NCBI GenBank assembly: GCA_027061625.1
Contig: JAMOVF010000118.1
Coordinates: forward strand, 1 to 7,267
Source of the DNA: Deltaproteobacteria bacterium
Lineage (GTDB): Bacteria > Desulfobacterota > Dissulfuribacteria > Dissulfuribacterales > JALVPX01
Reading direction: 5' to 3'
DNA length: 7,267 nucleotides
The translations under genes were made by a program, and so were the position numbers. Under the pieces are notes generated by a model. It was not told where the DNA came from, did no database searches, and worked only from the letters and a program-made list of their open reading frames with translations. This document shows positions 1 through 6,623 of this stretch, one piece after another. Within the stretch, counting starts at the first letter, position 1, and every line of letters begins with the position of its first letter.

Positions 1-49
1 ACTATTTGAAATCCGATACCAATAAAAAAACGACATCTCTTATTAGTCC

Positions 50-712
50 ATGAAGTCAAAAATTGCAAAGATTCCAAAGGAAGACAGGCCAAGGGAAAAA
101 TTAGCCAGGCTTGGCCCCGGCGCGCTTTCAGACCAGGAGCTTATGGCAATATTGATTGGGAGCGGCACAAAGGGGAATGATGTATTCAAAGTTGCTGCAC
201 GTATAGTGGCCAAGATGGATGGAGCAAAAAACCAGCTTACTTTGGATGATTTGATCTCTATTGATGGCGTTGGAACAGCCAAGGCCACTTTAGTGACTGC
301 TGCCATGGAATTTTTCAGGCGGCGCATCCGTCCGGAAGGCCTCAAGATTTCAAAGGCCACCGACGTGGAGCCCTTGCTTCTCCACTATTCAGACAGAAAA
401 CAGGAACATTTTATAACCATATCATTAAATGGGGCAAATGAAGTAATCACAACGAGGGTGGTTTCCATAGGCCTGGTAAACACTACTCAAGTGCATCCCA
501 GGGAGGTTTATGCTGATCCAATAACAGACAGGGCCTCTTCAATAATTGTTGCACATAACCATCCTTCAGGCATGCTGGAACCTAGCAAAGAAGATATTGC
601 TGTTACCCAGAAACTCAAACAGGCAGGTGAGATTCTGGGGATCAAGCTCCTTGATCACATCATTTTTTCATCAAAGGGCCTTTACAGCTTTTTGGATCAT
701 GGCCTGTTGTGA
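50..712 (+). CDS. radC: RadC family JAB-domain protein
   Basis: A 220-aa RadC protein, the usual full length. The N-terminal part has the family signature DRPREKL (12-18) and ALSDQELMAILIGSG (25-39). A helix-hairpin-helix-like segment (IDGVGTAKA, 71-79) follows. The C-terminal JAB/MPN domain carries the metal-site residues Glu119, the HNHPSG motif (169-174, ligands His169 and His171) and Asp182. JAB domains of this fold are metalloproteases or deubiquitinase-like hydrolases; the role of RadC itself is unsettled despite its old 'DNA repair' name. The ATG at 50 is supported by N-terminal family similarity and by an in-frame TAG just upstream at 44-46, but no Shine-Dalgarno sequence precedes it, unlike most genes here. 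Its 3' end overlaps the convergent nadK by 16 bp. Family call is firm; function is not. Confidence 0.95.
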   Translation: MKSKIAKIPKEDRPREKLARLGPGALSDQELMAILIGSGTKGNDVFKVAARIVAKMDGAKNQLTLDDLISIDGVGTAKATLVTAAMEFFRRRIRPEGLKISKATDVEPLLLHYSDRKQEHFITISLNGANEVITTRVVSIGLVNTTQVHPREVYADPITDRASSIIVAHNHPSGMLEPSKEDIAVTQKLKQAGEILGIKLLDHIIFSSKGLYSFLDHGLL

Positions 713-1533
713 ATTTTGGGGATGGGATCATTTGCCCATCCAAGTTTTTCCCGGAGAATGGTGAAATAATCCCTGGTGGGGGATTTTATGAGCTTCAGAT
801 GTCCAGGGGCCTTTTTGATCTCAATTTTATCCCCTTCTTCAAGCACCCTGAACACCTGACCATCTACAATTAAAGAAATTTCTTCCCCTTTTACTGGATG
901 GATTTCAAGCATTACAGATGAATCACCATGCAGGATTAAAGGCCTGCTGCCAAGGGCGAATGGGCAAATAGGAGTTAGCACCAACGCTTCCAAATTAGGG
1001 TGCAGTATTGGCCCCCCCGCAGACATATTGTACGCAGTGGAACCTGTAGGAGTGGATATGATGAGGCCATCTCCCCTGTAAGCATTCACAAATTTTGAAT
1101 CTGCCCATGTGGGCAGGGTGATTATCCTGCCAAAGGGGCCTTTGGTTAAAACAGCTTCATTGAGCCCAAGGAGTTCGTCAACTTTTTCTCCATTTCTATG
1201 GACAGCAACTTGAATCATCATGCGCTTATCCAAGGTGAAATTTCTGCTTAACAATGAATCTACAGCACTGTCCATCTCGTCCAAGGTGACCTCTGTTAAA
1301 AAACCAAGACCACCCAGATTGATGCCCAAAAGGGGTATGTCAAGTTTATGTGCCTTTCCTGCCACATGGAGCAGGGTGCCATCTCCACCAAGCACTATTA
1401 TTGCGTCACTGTCGGTATCAACCGCCTCTTGAGTCACCACAATTCCTTTGGCTGATAAGGTCTTAGAAAGTGCAGAAGCGATTTTTTTGGGCAGGGCTGC
1501 CCGCTGTTTTGTGATAATACTGATATGTTTCAT
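697..1533 (-). CDS. nadK: NAD kinase
   Basis: A 278-aa ATP-NAD kinase, which phosphorylates NAD+ to NADP+ in the cytoplasm and is the sole route to NADP in most bacteria. Family motifs are all present: GGDGT (49-53) with the catalytic Asp51, the glycine-rich LGINLGGLGFL (69-79), NE at 125-126, the long YRGDGL...TPTGSTAYN block (152-169) with SAGGP (171-175), and DGQ (224-226). The LREKLGW ending (260-266) is typical of bacterial NadK. Its ATG overlaps the stop codon of the upstream M16 peptidase gene (TAATG at 1535-1531) and has no clear ribosome binding site of its own, so translational coupling to that gene is likely. The 3' end runs 16 bp into the convergent radC. Length and motifs are complete, with nothing unusual. 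Confidence 0.97.
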   Translation of the reverse strand: MKHISIITKQRAALPKKIASALSKTLSAKGIVVTQEAVDTDSDAIIVLGGDGTLLHVAGKAHKLDIPLLGINLGGLGFLTEVTLDEMDSAVDSLLSRNFTLDKRMMIQVAVHRNGEKVDELLGLNEAVLTKGPFGRIITLPTWADSKFVNAYRGDGLIISTPTGSTAYNMSAGGPILHPNLEALVLTPICPFALGSRPLILHGDSSVMLEIHPVKGEEISLIVDGQVFRVLEEGDKIEIKKAPGHLKLIKSPTRDYFTILREKLGWANDPIPKIHNRP

Positions 1534-4193
1534 TATAGTGGCCCTACTTTCACCAATACATAATGTTCAGGTTTGAAAATGCGCTGGGCCGTCTTTCTAA
1601 CTGCTTCAGCACTCACTTTGTTTATTTCCTGCACATAGCGGCTGTCAAAGTTGTAGCCAAGGCCATAGAGTTCGTTGAGAGCCATGTCAAGGGCCTGAGC
1701 CCCATTGGTCTGGAGGCCTATTTCATGATTGCCTATTATCCAGCGTTTGGCCCGTTCAAGTTCCTGTTCGTCTACTGTCACATTGGAGACCTTGTAAATC
1801 TCCCGCCATAGGGCCTTTATAGCCTTATCCCTCTTTTCAGGGGCACAGCCGATATAAAAGGCAAAGGAACCATAGTCGAGGCCAAGGCCCAGAAATGATG
1901 TAAGGGAATAAGCCAGGCTTTCTTTGTCCCTTAGTTCAGTAAACAATCTGCCGCCCTGTCCTGCCAAAATAGCATTGAGAACCTCTGCAGAATAGCGTTC
2001 AGGGCTTGTGATAGTTGTTCCTGGAAAGCCTAAAACAATGTGAACCTGCCTTATATCCTTTTTAATATTTAGAAATCTCGGACTGGTGAAAGGCTCAGGC
2101 GGGGGAGGGGAGTTGGGTATTACTTCTTCTTCAACTATCCAGGCACCAAGCAGTCTTTCCAAGTCAGATACAATATCTTGCACTTTCACATCCCCAACTA
2201 TGGAAAGTACAGCACCATCAGGAACCACATATTTTGCATAGCTCTTTTTGAGCATTTCAGGCGAGATTTTTTTAACTGTCTCTGGAGTGCCTAATAAGCT
2301 CATGCCATATGGATGAGGGCTGAAAAGAAGGCGCCTAAATTCTTTTATTGCCAAGGTTACAGGCGAATCCTCCTGCTGTTTGATCTGCGCGATTATCAAA
2401 GGTTTGAGCTTTTCGACTTCATCTCCAGGAAAGGTAGGATGTAGCAACACTTCAGCAAAAAGTTCCAGGCTGTCTGCTAGATTTTTGCTCAAAAACGATG
2501 CGCTCAGGCCAAAGGTGTTGCGTCCTGAAAATCCAGACAAGATGCCACCCATTGATTCCACAATTTCAGACAATTGCTGGGCGTCATATTTTTGGGTGCC
2601 TTTTGTCCATGCCCGGGCAAGGAAATTGAAAAGACCATTGTTTTCCTTGTTCTCATATCTCAGGCCTCCTGGAAATACCAGCTTCATAGCTACGGTTGGA
2701 ACATCAGAATTTTCCTTTACCAGAACTGTAAGGCCATTGGAGAGCAGGACCCTGGTTGTTGGTGATATAATTGGTTCAGTTGCAGCAGGTTCATCTTCTA
2801 CAGGCTGTGCATAGGCTGCTTCTGCCCAGGAAGCCACCTTTTCCGGAGAAAGCTCCACGGTTGCATCTTTTGGCAATACCATCACTACATTGATGTTTTT
2901 TGTTCCAAAATATTTTTTGGCAGCCTCCTGTATGTCTATTGGCGTAACCTGCCGTATGCGCTGTAAGTATATCTTTTCTTGAAGTGGATCCCCGGATAGT
3001 GTCTGAAAAAGTCCCAGTTTTCTGGCCATGCCTTCCATCTGTTCCTGGCTGTAAACAAATTCTGTTTCCACCAAGGTTTTGGCCTTATCAAGTTCTTCTT
3101 GAGACACTGGAGAATGGGCAAGTTTATATACTTCTTTCAAAATATTTTGTACGGTGTCAGATATGTTGGAAGTGTCTAAAGTGGCTGTTACTTCAAAAAG
3201 CCCAGGCCCTTTTGGGGTAAAGGCAGAGGCGCTTATAGAGTGTACCAGCTGAAGCCTTTCCCTGAGTGAAATATTCAGCCTGGAACTGTTGCCTTGGCCC
3301 AAAATGCTTGCCAGCACATCTAGGGCAGGAACATCTGCGGATTCCCAATTGGGAATACCAGAAAAGGTCAATGCCAAATAACCTTCTTGTATTTCCATGT
3401 GGTCACTGGCTGTGCGGGGAAAATCCTGTTTAGGTTCTTTGGGAAAGATGAAGTCCTGAGGCCTTTTACCCTTTTGTATGCCGAAGAATGTATTGGCCTT
3501 TTCAAAAACTGCCTTGGGGTCAATATCCCCAACAACTATAAGAGACATAAAGGCAGGGTGGTAACGCCTGGCCATATACCTTAATATATCTTCTCTGGTA
3601 AAAGAGCTCACAGTATCTTTAAAGCCTATAATAGGTCGTCTGTATGGGTGAACTTTATAAGATGTTTTCATGAGCAGCTTATAGAGTCTGGTGCCAGGCT
3701 GATCATCTCTCATCCTCATCTCTTCCAGTACCACTTTTTTTTCCTTTTCAAGTTCTGTGGGATCAAAGATGGAGTTGAAGATTGCATCAGATAGAATATC
3801 CATTGCCGTATCAACATAGTCTTTTGGCACTACGCAGTGATACACCGTATAATCCATAGAAGTGTAGGCGTTTATAGTGCCTCCTATGGATTCGATCTCC
3901 CGGGCTATCTGCCCCGGGCCCCGTTTTTTGGTTCCTTTGAATATCATGTGTTCAATCAAGTGGGTGATTCCAGCTTCTTTGTCTGTTTCATAGGCGCTTC
4001 CAGCCTTTACCCATACTTGAACTGCAGCCACAGGTGCTCTTTTGCTGCGCTTTACCACTGTAGCAAGACCGTTTGTAAAGGTTGTTTTGTAGAGATCTGG
4101 CATAATTTCCTCACCAAAAGTATTGGATGTGAAAGACAATATTGCCCAAAGACATACAGCAGAAATTAAGAGGCTATAGGGAGCCTGTTTCAT
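1533..4193 (-). CDS. Secreted two-domain M16 zinc metallopeptidase
   Basis: An 886-aa M16 (pitrilysin/processing-peptidase family) protein, starting at the ATG at 4193. The first ~27 residues form a signal peptide: a Lys near the start, a hydrophobic core (LLISAVCLWAIL, 8-19), and likely cleavage after TFG (25-27). This predicts a periplasmic or outer-membrane-facing enzyme. The N-terminal half has the inverted zinc motif HLIEH (78-82) and the third ligand in VVLEEM (Glu157/158), about 80 residues on as the family requires. The C-terminal half repeats the M16 fold, but the equivalent motif is NFLAR (523-527), so it cannot bind zinc. It does carry the Arg755...Tyr762 pair (LRDKESLAY) typical of the substrate-holding subunit. 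A Pro-rich stretch (SPPPPEPF, ~695-702) lies inside the second half. The gene overlaps nadK by one base and is probably cotranscribed with it. The substrate is unknown; M16 enzymes degrade peptides or process proteins. Confidence 0.93.
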   Translation of the reverse strand: MKQAPYSLLISAVCLWAILSFTSNTFGEEIMPDLYKTTFTNGLATVVKRSKRAPVAAVQVWVKAGSAYETDKEAGITHLIEHMIFKGTKKRGPGQIAREIESIGGTINAYTSMDYTVYHCVVPKDYVDTAMDILSDAIFNSIFDPTELEKEKKVVLEEMRMRDDQPGTRLYKLLMKTSYKVHPYRRPIIGFKDTVSSFTREDILRYMARRYHPAFMSLIVVGDIDPKAVFEKANTFFGIQKGKRPQDFIFPKEPKQDFPRTASDHMEIQEGYLALTFSGIPNWESADVPALDVLASILGQGNSSRLNISLRERLQLVHSISASAFTPKGPGLFEVTATLDTSNISDTVQNILKEVYKLAHSPVSQEELDKAKTLVETEFVYSQEQMEGMARKLGLFQTLSGDPLQEKIYLQRIRQVTPIDIQEAAKKYFGTKNINVVMVLPKDATVELSPEKVASWAEAAYAQPVEDEPAATEPIISPTTRVLLSNGLTVLVKENSDVPTVAMKLVFPGGLRYENKENNGLFNFLARAWTKGTQKYDAQQLSEIVESMGGILSGFSGRNTFGLSASFLSKNLADSLELFAEVLLHPTFPGDEVEKLKPLIIAQIKQQEDSPVTLAIKEFRRLLFSPHPYGMSLLGTPETVKKISPEMLKKSYAKYVVPDGAVLSIVGDVKVQDIVSDLERLLGAWIVEEEVIPNSPPPPEPFTSPRFLNIKKDIRQVHIVLGFPGTTITSPERYSAEVLNAILAGQGGRLFTELRDKESLAYSLTSFLGLGLDYGSFAFYIGCAPEKRDKAIKALWREIYKVSNVTVDEQELERAKRWIIGNHEIGLQTNGAQALDMALNELYGLGYNFDSRYVQEINKVSAEAVRKTAQRIFKPEHYVLVKVGPL

Positions 4194-4197
4194 ATAT

Positions 4198-4204
4198 CTC
4201 CTCC
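4198..4204 (-). promoter_or_regulatory. Ribosome binding site fixing the M16 peptidase start
   Basis: The minus strand reads GGAGGAG, then ATAT, then ATG at 4193. This near-perfect Shine-Dalgarno sequence, directly ahead of a signal-peptide N-terminus, identifies the start. The frame stays open 12 codons further to a TTG at 4229, but that codon has no purine-rich sequence before it, is preceded directly by a TAA, and would put charged residues (FRRRY) ahead of an otherwise canonical signal peptide. Confidence 0.9.
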
Positions 4205-4254
4205 GAAAAAGTGATTTTATTTCAGACAATTAGCCGACCATAATAATGAACGGC

Positions 4255-4288
4255 AATTCACTATTTCCCTTGACAGAGTGCGTGAATT
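4255..4288. repeat. Inverted repeat around the operon -35 box
   Basis: AATTCAC (4255-4261) and GTGAATT (4282-4288) form a perfect 7-bp inverted repeat with a 20-nt spacer. It is centred on the TTGACA -35 box, with one arm inside the promoter spacer. The arm centres are 27 nt apart, compatible with a dimeric regulator on roughly the same DNA face. Seven base pairs in an AT-rich gap of ~200 bp can arise by chance, so an operator role is only a suggestion. Confidence 0.3.
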
Positions 4289-4298
4289 TTGGTACAGA
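4270..4298 (+). promoter_or_regulatory. Sigma70-type promoter candidate for the sulfur-transfer operon
   Basis: A perfect -35 hexamer TTGACA (4270-4275) is followed by a 17-nt spacer and TACAGA (4293-4298), a weak -10 match (3 of 6). It lies about 100 bp ahead of the YedE-type gene, leaving a T-rich leader of roughly 95 nt. A second -10-like GATAAT (4346-4351) lacks a convincing -35. The divergent promoter for the M16-nadK pair must also lie in 4194-4399, but I could not locate it confidently. Confidence 0.5.
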
Positions 4299-4399
4299 CG
4301 AACAAATTTTTGTTTTTATTCCTGTTTTTGTTGCCATTTGCTGGTGATAATACAGTTGAAGTCGGAGAGAGAGTTTAACTTTTTAAGCGGAGGGAAGCA

Positions 4400-5566
4400 A
4401 TGAGTTCTTTTGCAGGAAAAATAAAGGAGGTCTATTCAGATTTCTTTAAAAAAACTTGGTCACCCATGACCGGGGGGATATTATTGGCATTGTTGGCCAT
4501 TTTTATGTTTGCTTGGCAGAGGCCTTGGGGCATCGTAGGCGGCATAAGAAATTGGGCTGACTGGCTCTTCTATTCCATAGGTCTTTTTGATCTTGATGAA
4601 CCTCCTGCACACCCACTTTACTACTCGTCATCGGTAATGGATCTAGGTCTTCTTGCAGGTGCCTGGATATCAGCAGTGATAGCAAGGGAGTTCGCTTTCC
4701 GAGTTCCTCCAATGCTGGAAATCTACAAGGGTGCCATTGCAGGAATCCTTATGGGGTTTGGTGCTACTTTGGCTTATGGATGTAATGTGGGCGGTTTCTA
4801 TAGTGCGATTCAAAACCTATCTGCCAATGGCTTTACCATGATGATTGGCTTAATCATTGGTGTAGTAATAGGCCTAAAATATATCTACTGGGAGATGGAA
4901 CACTTTATGCCAGGCCCTGCTGGCCCAACCTTTTTGAGCAAACTTCCTCCAATTTTAGGTTTTATAGCCTTTGCAGGCCTTATTTATGCTGCATATGCAT
5001 ATGCAGGATCAGATGTGGATGATGCCGAGCTCATGCCTGGCTATTTGCTAATTGGTGCTGGCATTGGCTTCGTATTCCACAGAAGCAGGCTGTGTATGGT
5101 AAATGGTTTTAGAGAGCCTTTCATGACTGGAGAGGCAGCAATGGGTAAGGCTGTGGCGATAAGTGTAATTTTAGGTACCTTTGGTATCGCCATCATGAAA
5201 TTCATGGAACTCAGGGCAGAAGAGCTCTATGTAGTGCCAGCTTTTTGGTGGGGTTCCCTGGTAGGCGGTATCATCTTTGGTGCTGCTATGGTAGTGGCTG
5301 GCGGATGCGGCAGTGGTTCTCTCTGGCGCGTAGCAGAAGGCCAGGTGAAACTTTGGGTGGTTATTATAACCTTTGCTTTGAGCAACTCCCTGTTTCGTTA
5401 TTGGTTTGAAGAAAATGATTGGATGGAAAAACTTGGTAAACCCGTCTTCCTGCCAGACTATATCGGTTATGGCGGGTCCATCTTTTTAGTCATAGTGGCT
5501 ATGTTGATATGGTATATAATCATTGATTGGAACGAAGAGAGCAATAAGCTGGTTCTTGAGATATAA
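4400..5566 (+). CDS. yedE: YeeE/YedE (TsuA-type) sulfur transport membrane protein
   Basis: A 388-aa integral membrane protein of the YeeE/YedE (DUF395, sulf_transp) family, which includes the thiosulfate importer TsuA. I see about nine or ten hydrophobic segments, roughly at 24-40, 80-95, 110-127, 144-162, 182-202, 214-227, 248-267, 281-301, 316-333 and 358-376. The family's three cysteines are present in their usual settings: AYGCNVGG (Cys128), SRLCMVNGF (Cys232) and AGGCGSGSLWR (Cys303). In TsuA such cysteines line the path and relay thiosulfate. Two internal half-repeats, each with a Gly-rich Cys loop, are visible. The start has GGAGGG at 4389-4394, five bases ahead. It is the first gene of a five-gene operon with tusA and dsrE-like genes, fitting import of a sulfane-sulfur compound handed to TusA. 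The substrate (thiosulfate, persulfide, or a selenium compound) cannot be told from sequence. Confidence 0.92.
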   Translation: MSSFAGKIKEVYSDFFKKTWSPMTGGILLALLAIFMFAWQRPWGIVGGIRNWADWLFYSIGLFDLDEPPAHPLYYSSSVMDLGLLAGAWISAVIAREFAFRVPPMLEIYKGAIAGILMGFGATLAYGCNVGGFYSAIQNLSANGFTMMIGLIIGVVIGLKYIYWEMEHFMPGPAGPTFLSKLPPILGFIAFAGLIYAAYAYAGSDVDDAELMPGYLLIGAGIGFVFHRSRLCMVNGFREPFMTGEAAMGKAVAISVILGTFGIAIMKFMELRAEELYVVPAFWWGSLVGGIIFGAAMVVAGGCGSGSLWRVAEGQVKLWVVIITFALSNSLFRYWFEENDWMEKLGKPVFLPDYIGYGGSIFLVIVAMLIWYIIIDWNEESNKLVLEI

Positions 5567-5574
5567 AAAGGTCA

Positions 5575-5602
5575 AAAAGGCAGATTTTATAGGAGGCCTT
5601 TT
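5575..5602 (+). other. Intergenic hairpin between the yedE-type gene and tusA
   Basis: AAAAGGC (5575-5581) can pair with GCCTTTT (5596-5602) across a 14-nt loop, starting eight bases after the transporter stop codon. No U-run follows directly, so it is not a normal terminator. It could stabilise or segment the mRNA between the membrane protein and the small soluble proteins. The loop and right arm contain an AGGAGG (5591-5596) with no usable reading frame behind it. Confidence 0.35.
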
Positions 5603-5633
5603 GATAAGATCGAAATTTTAAAAGGAGGAAATT

Positions 5634-5891
5634 ATGAGTGATGTAAAGATTGCCCCTGACGGATTGGAAGTAGCCCGTACATTGGATGCCAAGGGCTTGA
5701 GCTGTCCAATGCCTTTGCTGCGTACCAAGAAAGAGATTGAAAAAATCAACTCTGGAGAGATTCTTGAGATCCTAGGCACTGATCCAGGCTCACGTAATGA
5801 CATTCCAGGATGGTGTGCCAGAGCCGGCCATGAATACCTTGGTGAAAAAGAAGCTGATGGTTATATCTGTTTTTACGTGAGAAAGAAATAA
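5634..5891 (+). CDS. tusA: TusA-type sulfurtransferase
   Basis: An 85-aa TusA/SirA/YeeD-family sulfur carrier, typical in length. The family signature LDAKGLSCPMPLL spans 17-29, with the persulfide-carrying Cys24 in the CPxP motif (Cys-Pro-Met-Pro). Next come the alternating helix region TKKEIEKINSGE and the DPGSRNDIPGWCARAGHE segment (50-67) that closes the small two-layer fold; further cysteines are Cys61 and Cys79. TusA proteins take sulfane sulfur from a donor and pass it to partners such as DsrE/TusD. AAGGAGG at 5622-5628 gives a strong ribosome binding site five bases from the ATG. The gene lies 67 bp after the YedE-type transporter and 15 bp before the dsrE-like gene. Fused or adjacent YeeE-TusA pairs are common, which supports direct transfer of imported sulfur to this protein in the cytoplasm. 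Confidence 0.95.
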   Translation: MSDVKIAPDGLEVARTLDAKGLSCPMPLLRTKKEIEKINSGEILEILGTDPGSRNDIPGWCARAGHEYLGEKEADGYICFYVRKK

Positions 5892-5906
5892 AGGAGGAAG
5901 ATAACT

Positions 5907-6239
5907 ATGGCTGCTGATCCGAACAAATTGGGGATTTTTGTTACCTCCCCGCAACATATGCGCCATGTAGTCGGTGTAGCCGCTGCTGCAACTCGTGCCG
6001 GCAAAAAAGTGATGGTATTCTTTACCTTCAAGTCTGTGCATCTGACAAAACATCCAGATTTTGTAAAGCTTTGTAATATGTGTGACATTGAGGATGTGGC
6101 TATTTGTGCAGATAGTTACACTTGTGAGGGATATGATGTTGAAAAAGATATTCCCAAAGGCCTTGTTCCACGCCAAATGAGGACCCAGGCCTATCATGGT
6201 GCCGTTCTTGATGAGTGTGGCAAGTATCTGGTCCTGTAA
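5907..6239 (+). CDS. dsrE: DsrE-like sulfur relay protein
   Basis: A 110-aa soluble protein of the DsrE/TusD superfamily (DsrEF-like fold). The N-terminal strand-turn-helix (GIFVTSPQ, 9-16, then an Ala-rich helix with AAAATRAGKKV) and a second strand (MVFFTF, 36-41) match the family. VAICADSY (64-71) aligns with the active-site region of E. coli TusD and A. vinosum DsrE, making Cys67 the likely persulfide cysteine (Cys78 in those proteins). Additional cysteines are Cys56 and Cys59 (a CNMC pair), Cys73 and Cys104; this is more than the canonical protein needs. AAGGAGG (5891-5897) begins at the last base of the tusA stop codon, so the two genes are tightly linked. The expected role is to accept sulfur from TusA Cys24. 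This looks like the 'D' member of the YTD cluster rather than a true member of a dsrEFH-dsrC locus, since no dsrC is in view. Confidence 0.85.
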   Translation: MAADPNKLGIFVTSPQHMRHVVGVAAAATRAGKKVMVFFTFKSVHLTKHPDFVKLCNMCDIEDVAICADSYTCEGYDVEKDIPKGLVPRQMRTQAYHGAVLDECGKYLVL

Positions 6240-6267
6240 TCTTGAAAGGACTTAGGAGGAATAAATA

Positions 6268-6606
6268 ATGGAATCTAAAAAAATCTATTTTTTGCTGCCT
6301 AATCGTATGTATTCTGGTGATGGAATACGCTCAACCCTTGGTTTGTCAGTAGAAAATCATTTTTCATATGCAGTTATAATGAATGGAGAATTTCCAAAAT
6401 TTTCTGAATATGAAAAAGAAAATATTGATTGGATCAAGGATATGGAAGGGGATGTTTTCACCATGGGCGCAGATGCTCCTGAAGGTGTTGAGTTGACCCC
6501 TATAACTTTAGAGGAGCTTGGTGAAAGACTCAGAGAGGCAGATGTAATAATTCCCTATGGCCTGCCCAAACAGTCCAAGACTCCGCCTCCAGCGTGTGCT
6601 GAGTAG
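6268..6606 (+). CDS. DsrF/TusC-like small protein with C-terminal cysteine tail
   Basis: A 112-aa soluble protein that automated annotation would probably call hypothetical. I read it as a divergent DsrEF-fold protein closest to DsrF/TusC. It has a first strand KKIYFLLP (4-11), a helix with RSTLGLSVEN (21-30) feeding a strand and turn (YAVIMNGEF, 34-42), where TusC has its AVFFIADGVF. The ending VELTPITLEELGERLREADVIIPYG (74-98, split here as strand, helix, strand) parallels the TusC ending VEATPL...DVIL. The only cysteine is Cys110, third from the C-terminus, after a flexible Pro-rich tail (KTPPPA). No catalytic cysteine is expected in DsrF. AGGAGG at 6254-6259 is the ribosome binding site; gaps to its neighbours are 28 and 17 bp. 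The family link is inferred from motif resemblance and gene order, not from a search. Confidence 0.6.
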   Translation: MESKKIYFLLPNRMYSGDGIRSTLGLSVENHFSYAVIMNGEFPKFSEYEKENIDWIKDMEGDVFTMGADAPEGVELTPITLEELGERLREADVIIPYGLPKQSKTPPPACAE

Positions 6607-6623
6607 ATAAGGAGGACAAACAA

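Noticed and set aside
2380..2814. A 144-codon plus-strand open frame inside the M16 peptidase gene
   Set aside because: It lies opposite the conserved second M16 domain and has no ribosome binding site or recognisable domain; it is a shadow of that coding sequence.
4240..4245. TATTAT on the minus strand as the -10 box of the M16-nadK promoter
   Set aside because: No acceptable -35 lies 16-18 nt upstream, so I did not list it as a feature.
4301..4332. T-rich repeats (TTTTTGTTTTT-like) in the operon leader as a regulatory RNA or terminator
   Set aside because: No GC-rich stem precedes the T-runs and no riboswitch core is recognisable; it looks like low-complexity leader sequence.
4346..4351. 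GATAAT as an alternative -10 box for the sulfur operon
   Set aside because: The hexamer is good, but the sequence at -35 distance (TGTTTT) is poor; the TTGACA-based promoter is preferred.
5790..6197. A 135-codon open frame on the minus strand opposite the dsrE-like gene
   Set aside because: It is antisense to a well-supported gene with a good ribosome binding site, and its translation shows no family motif.
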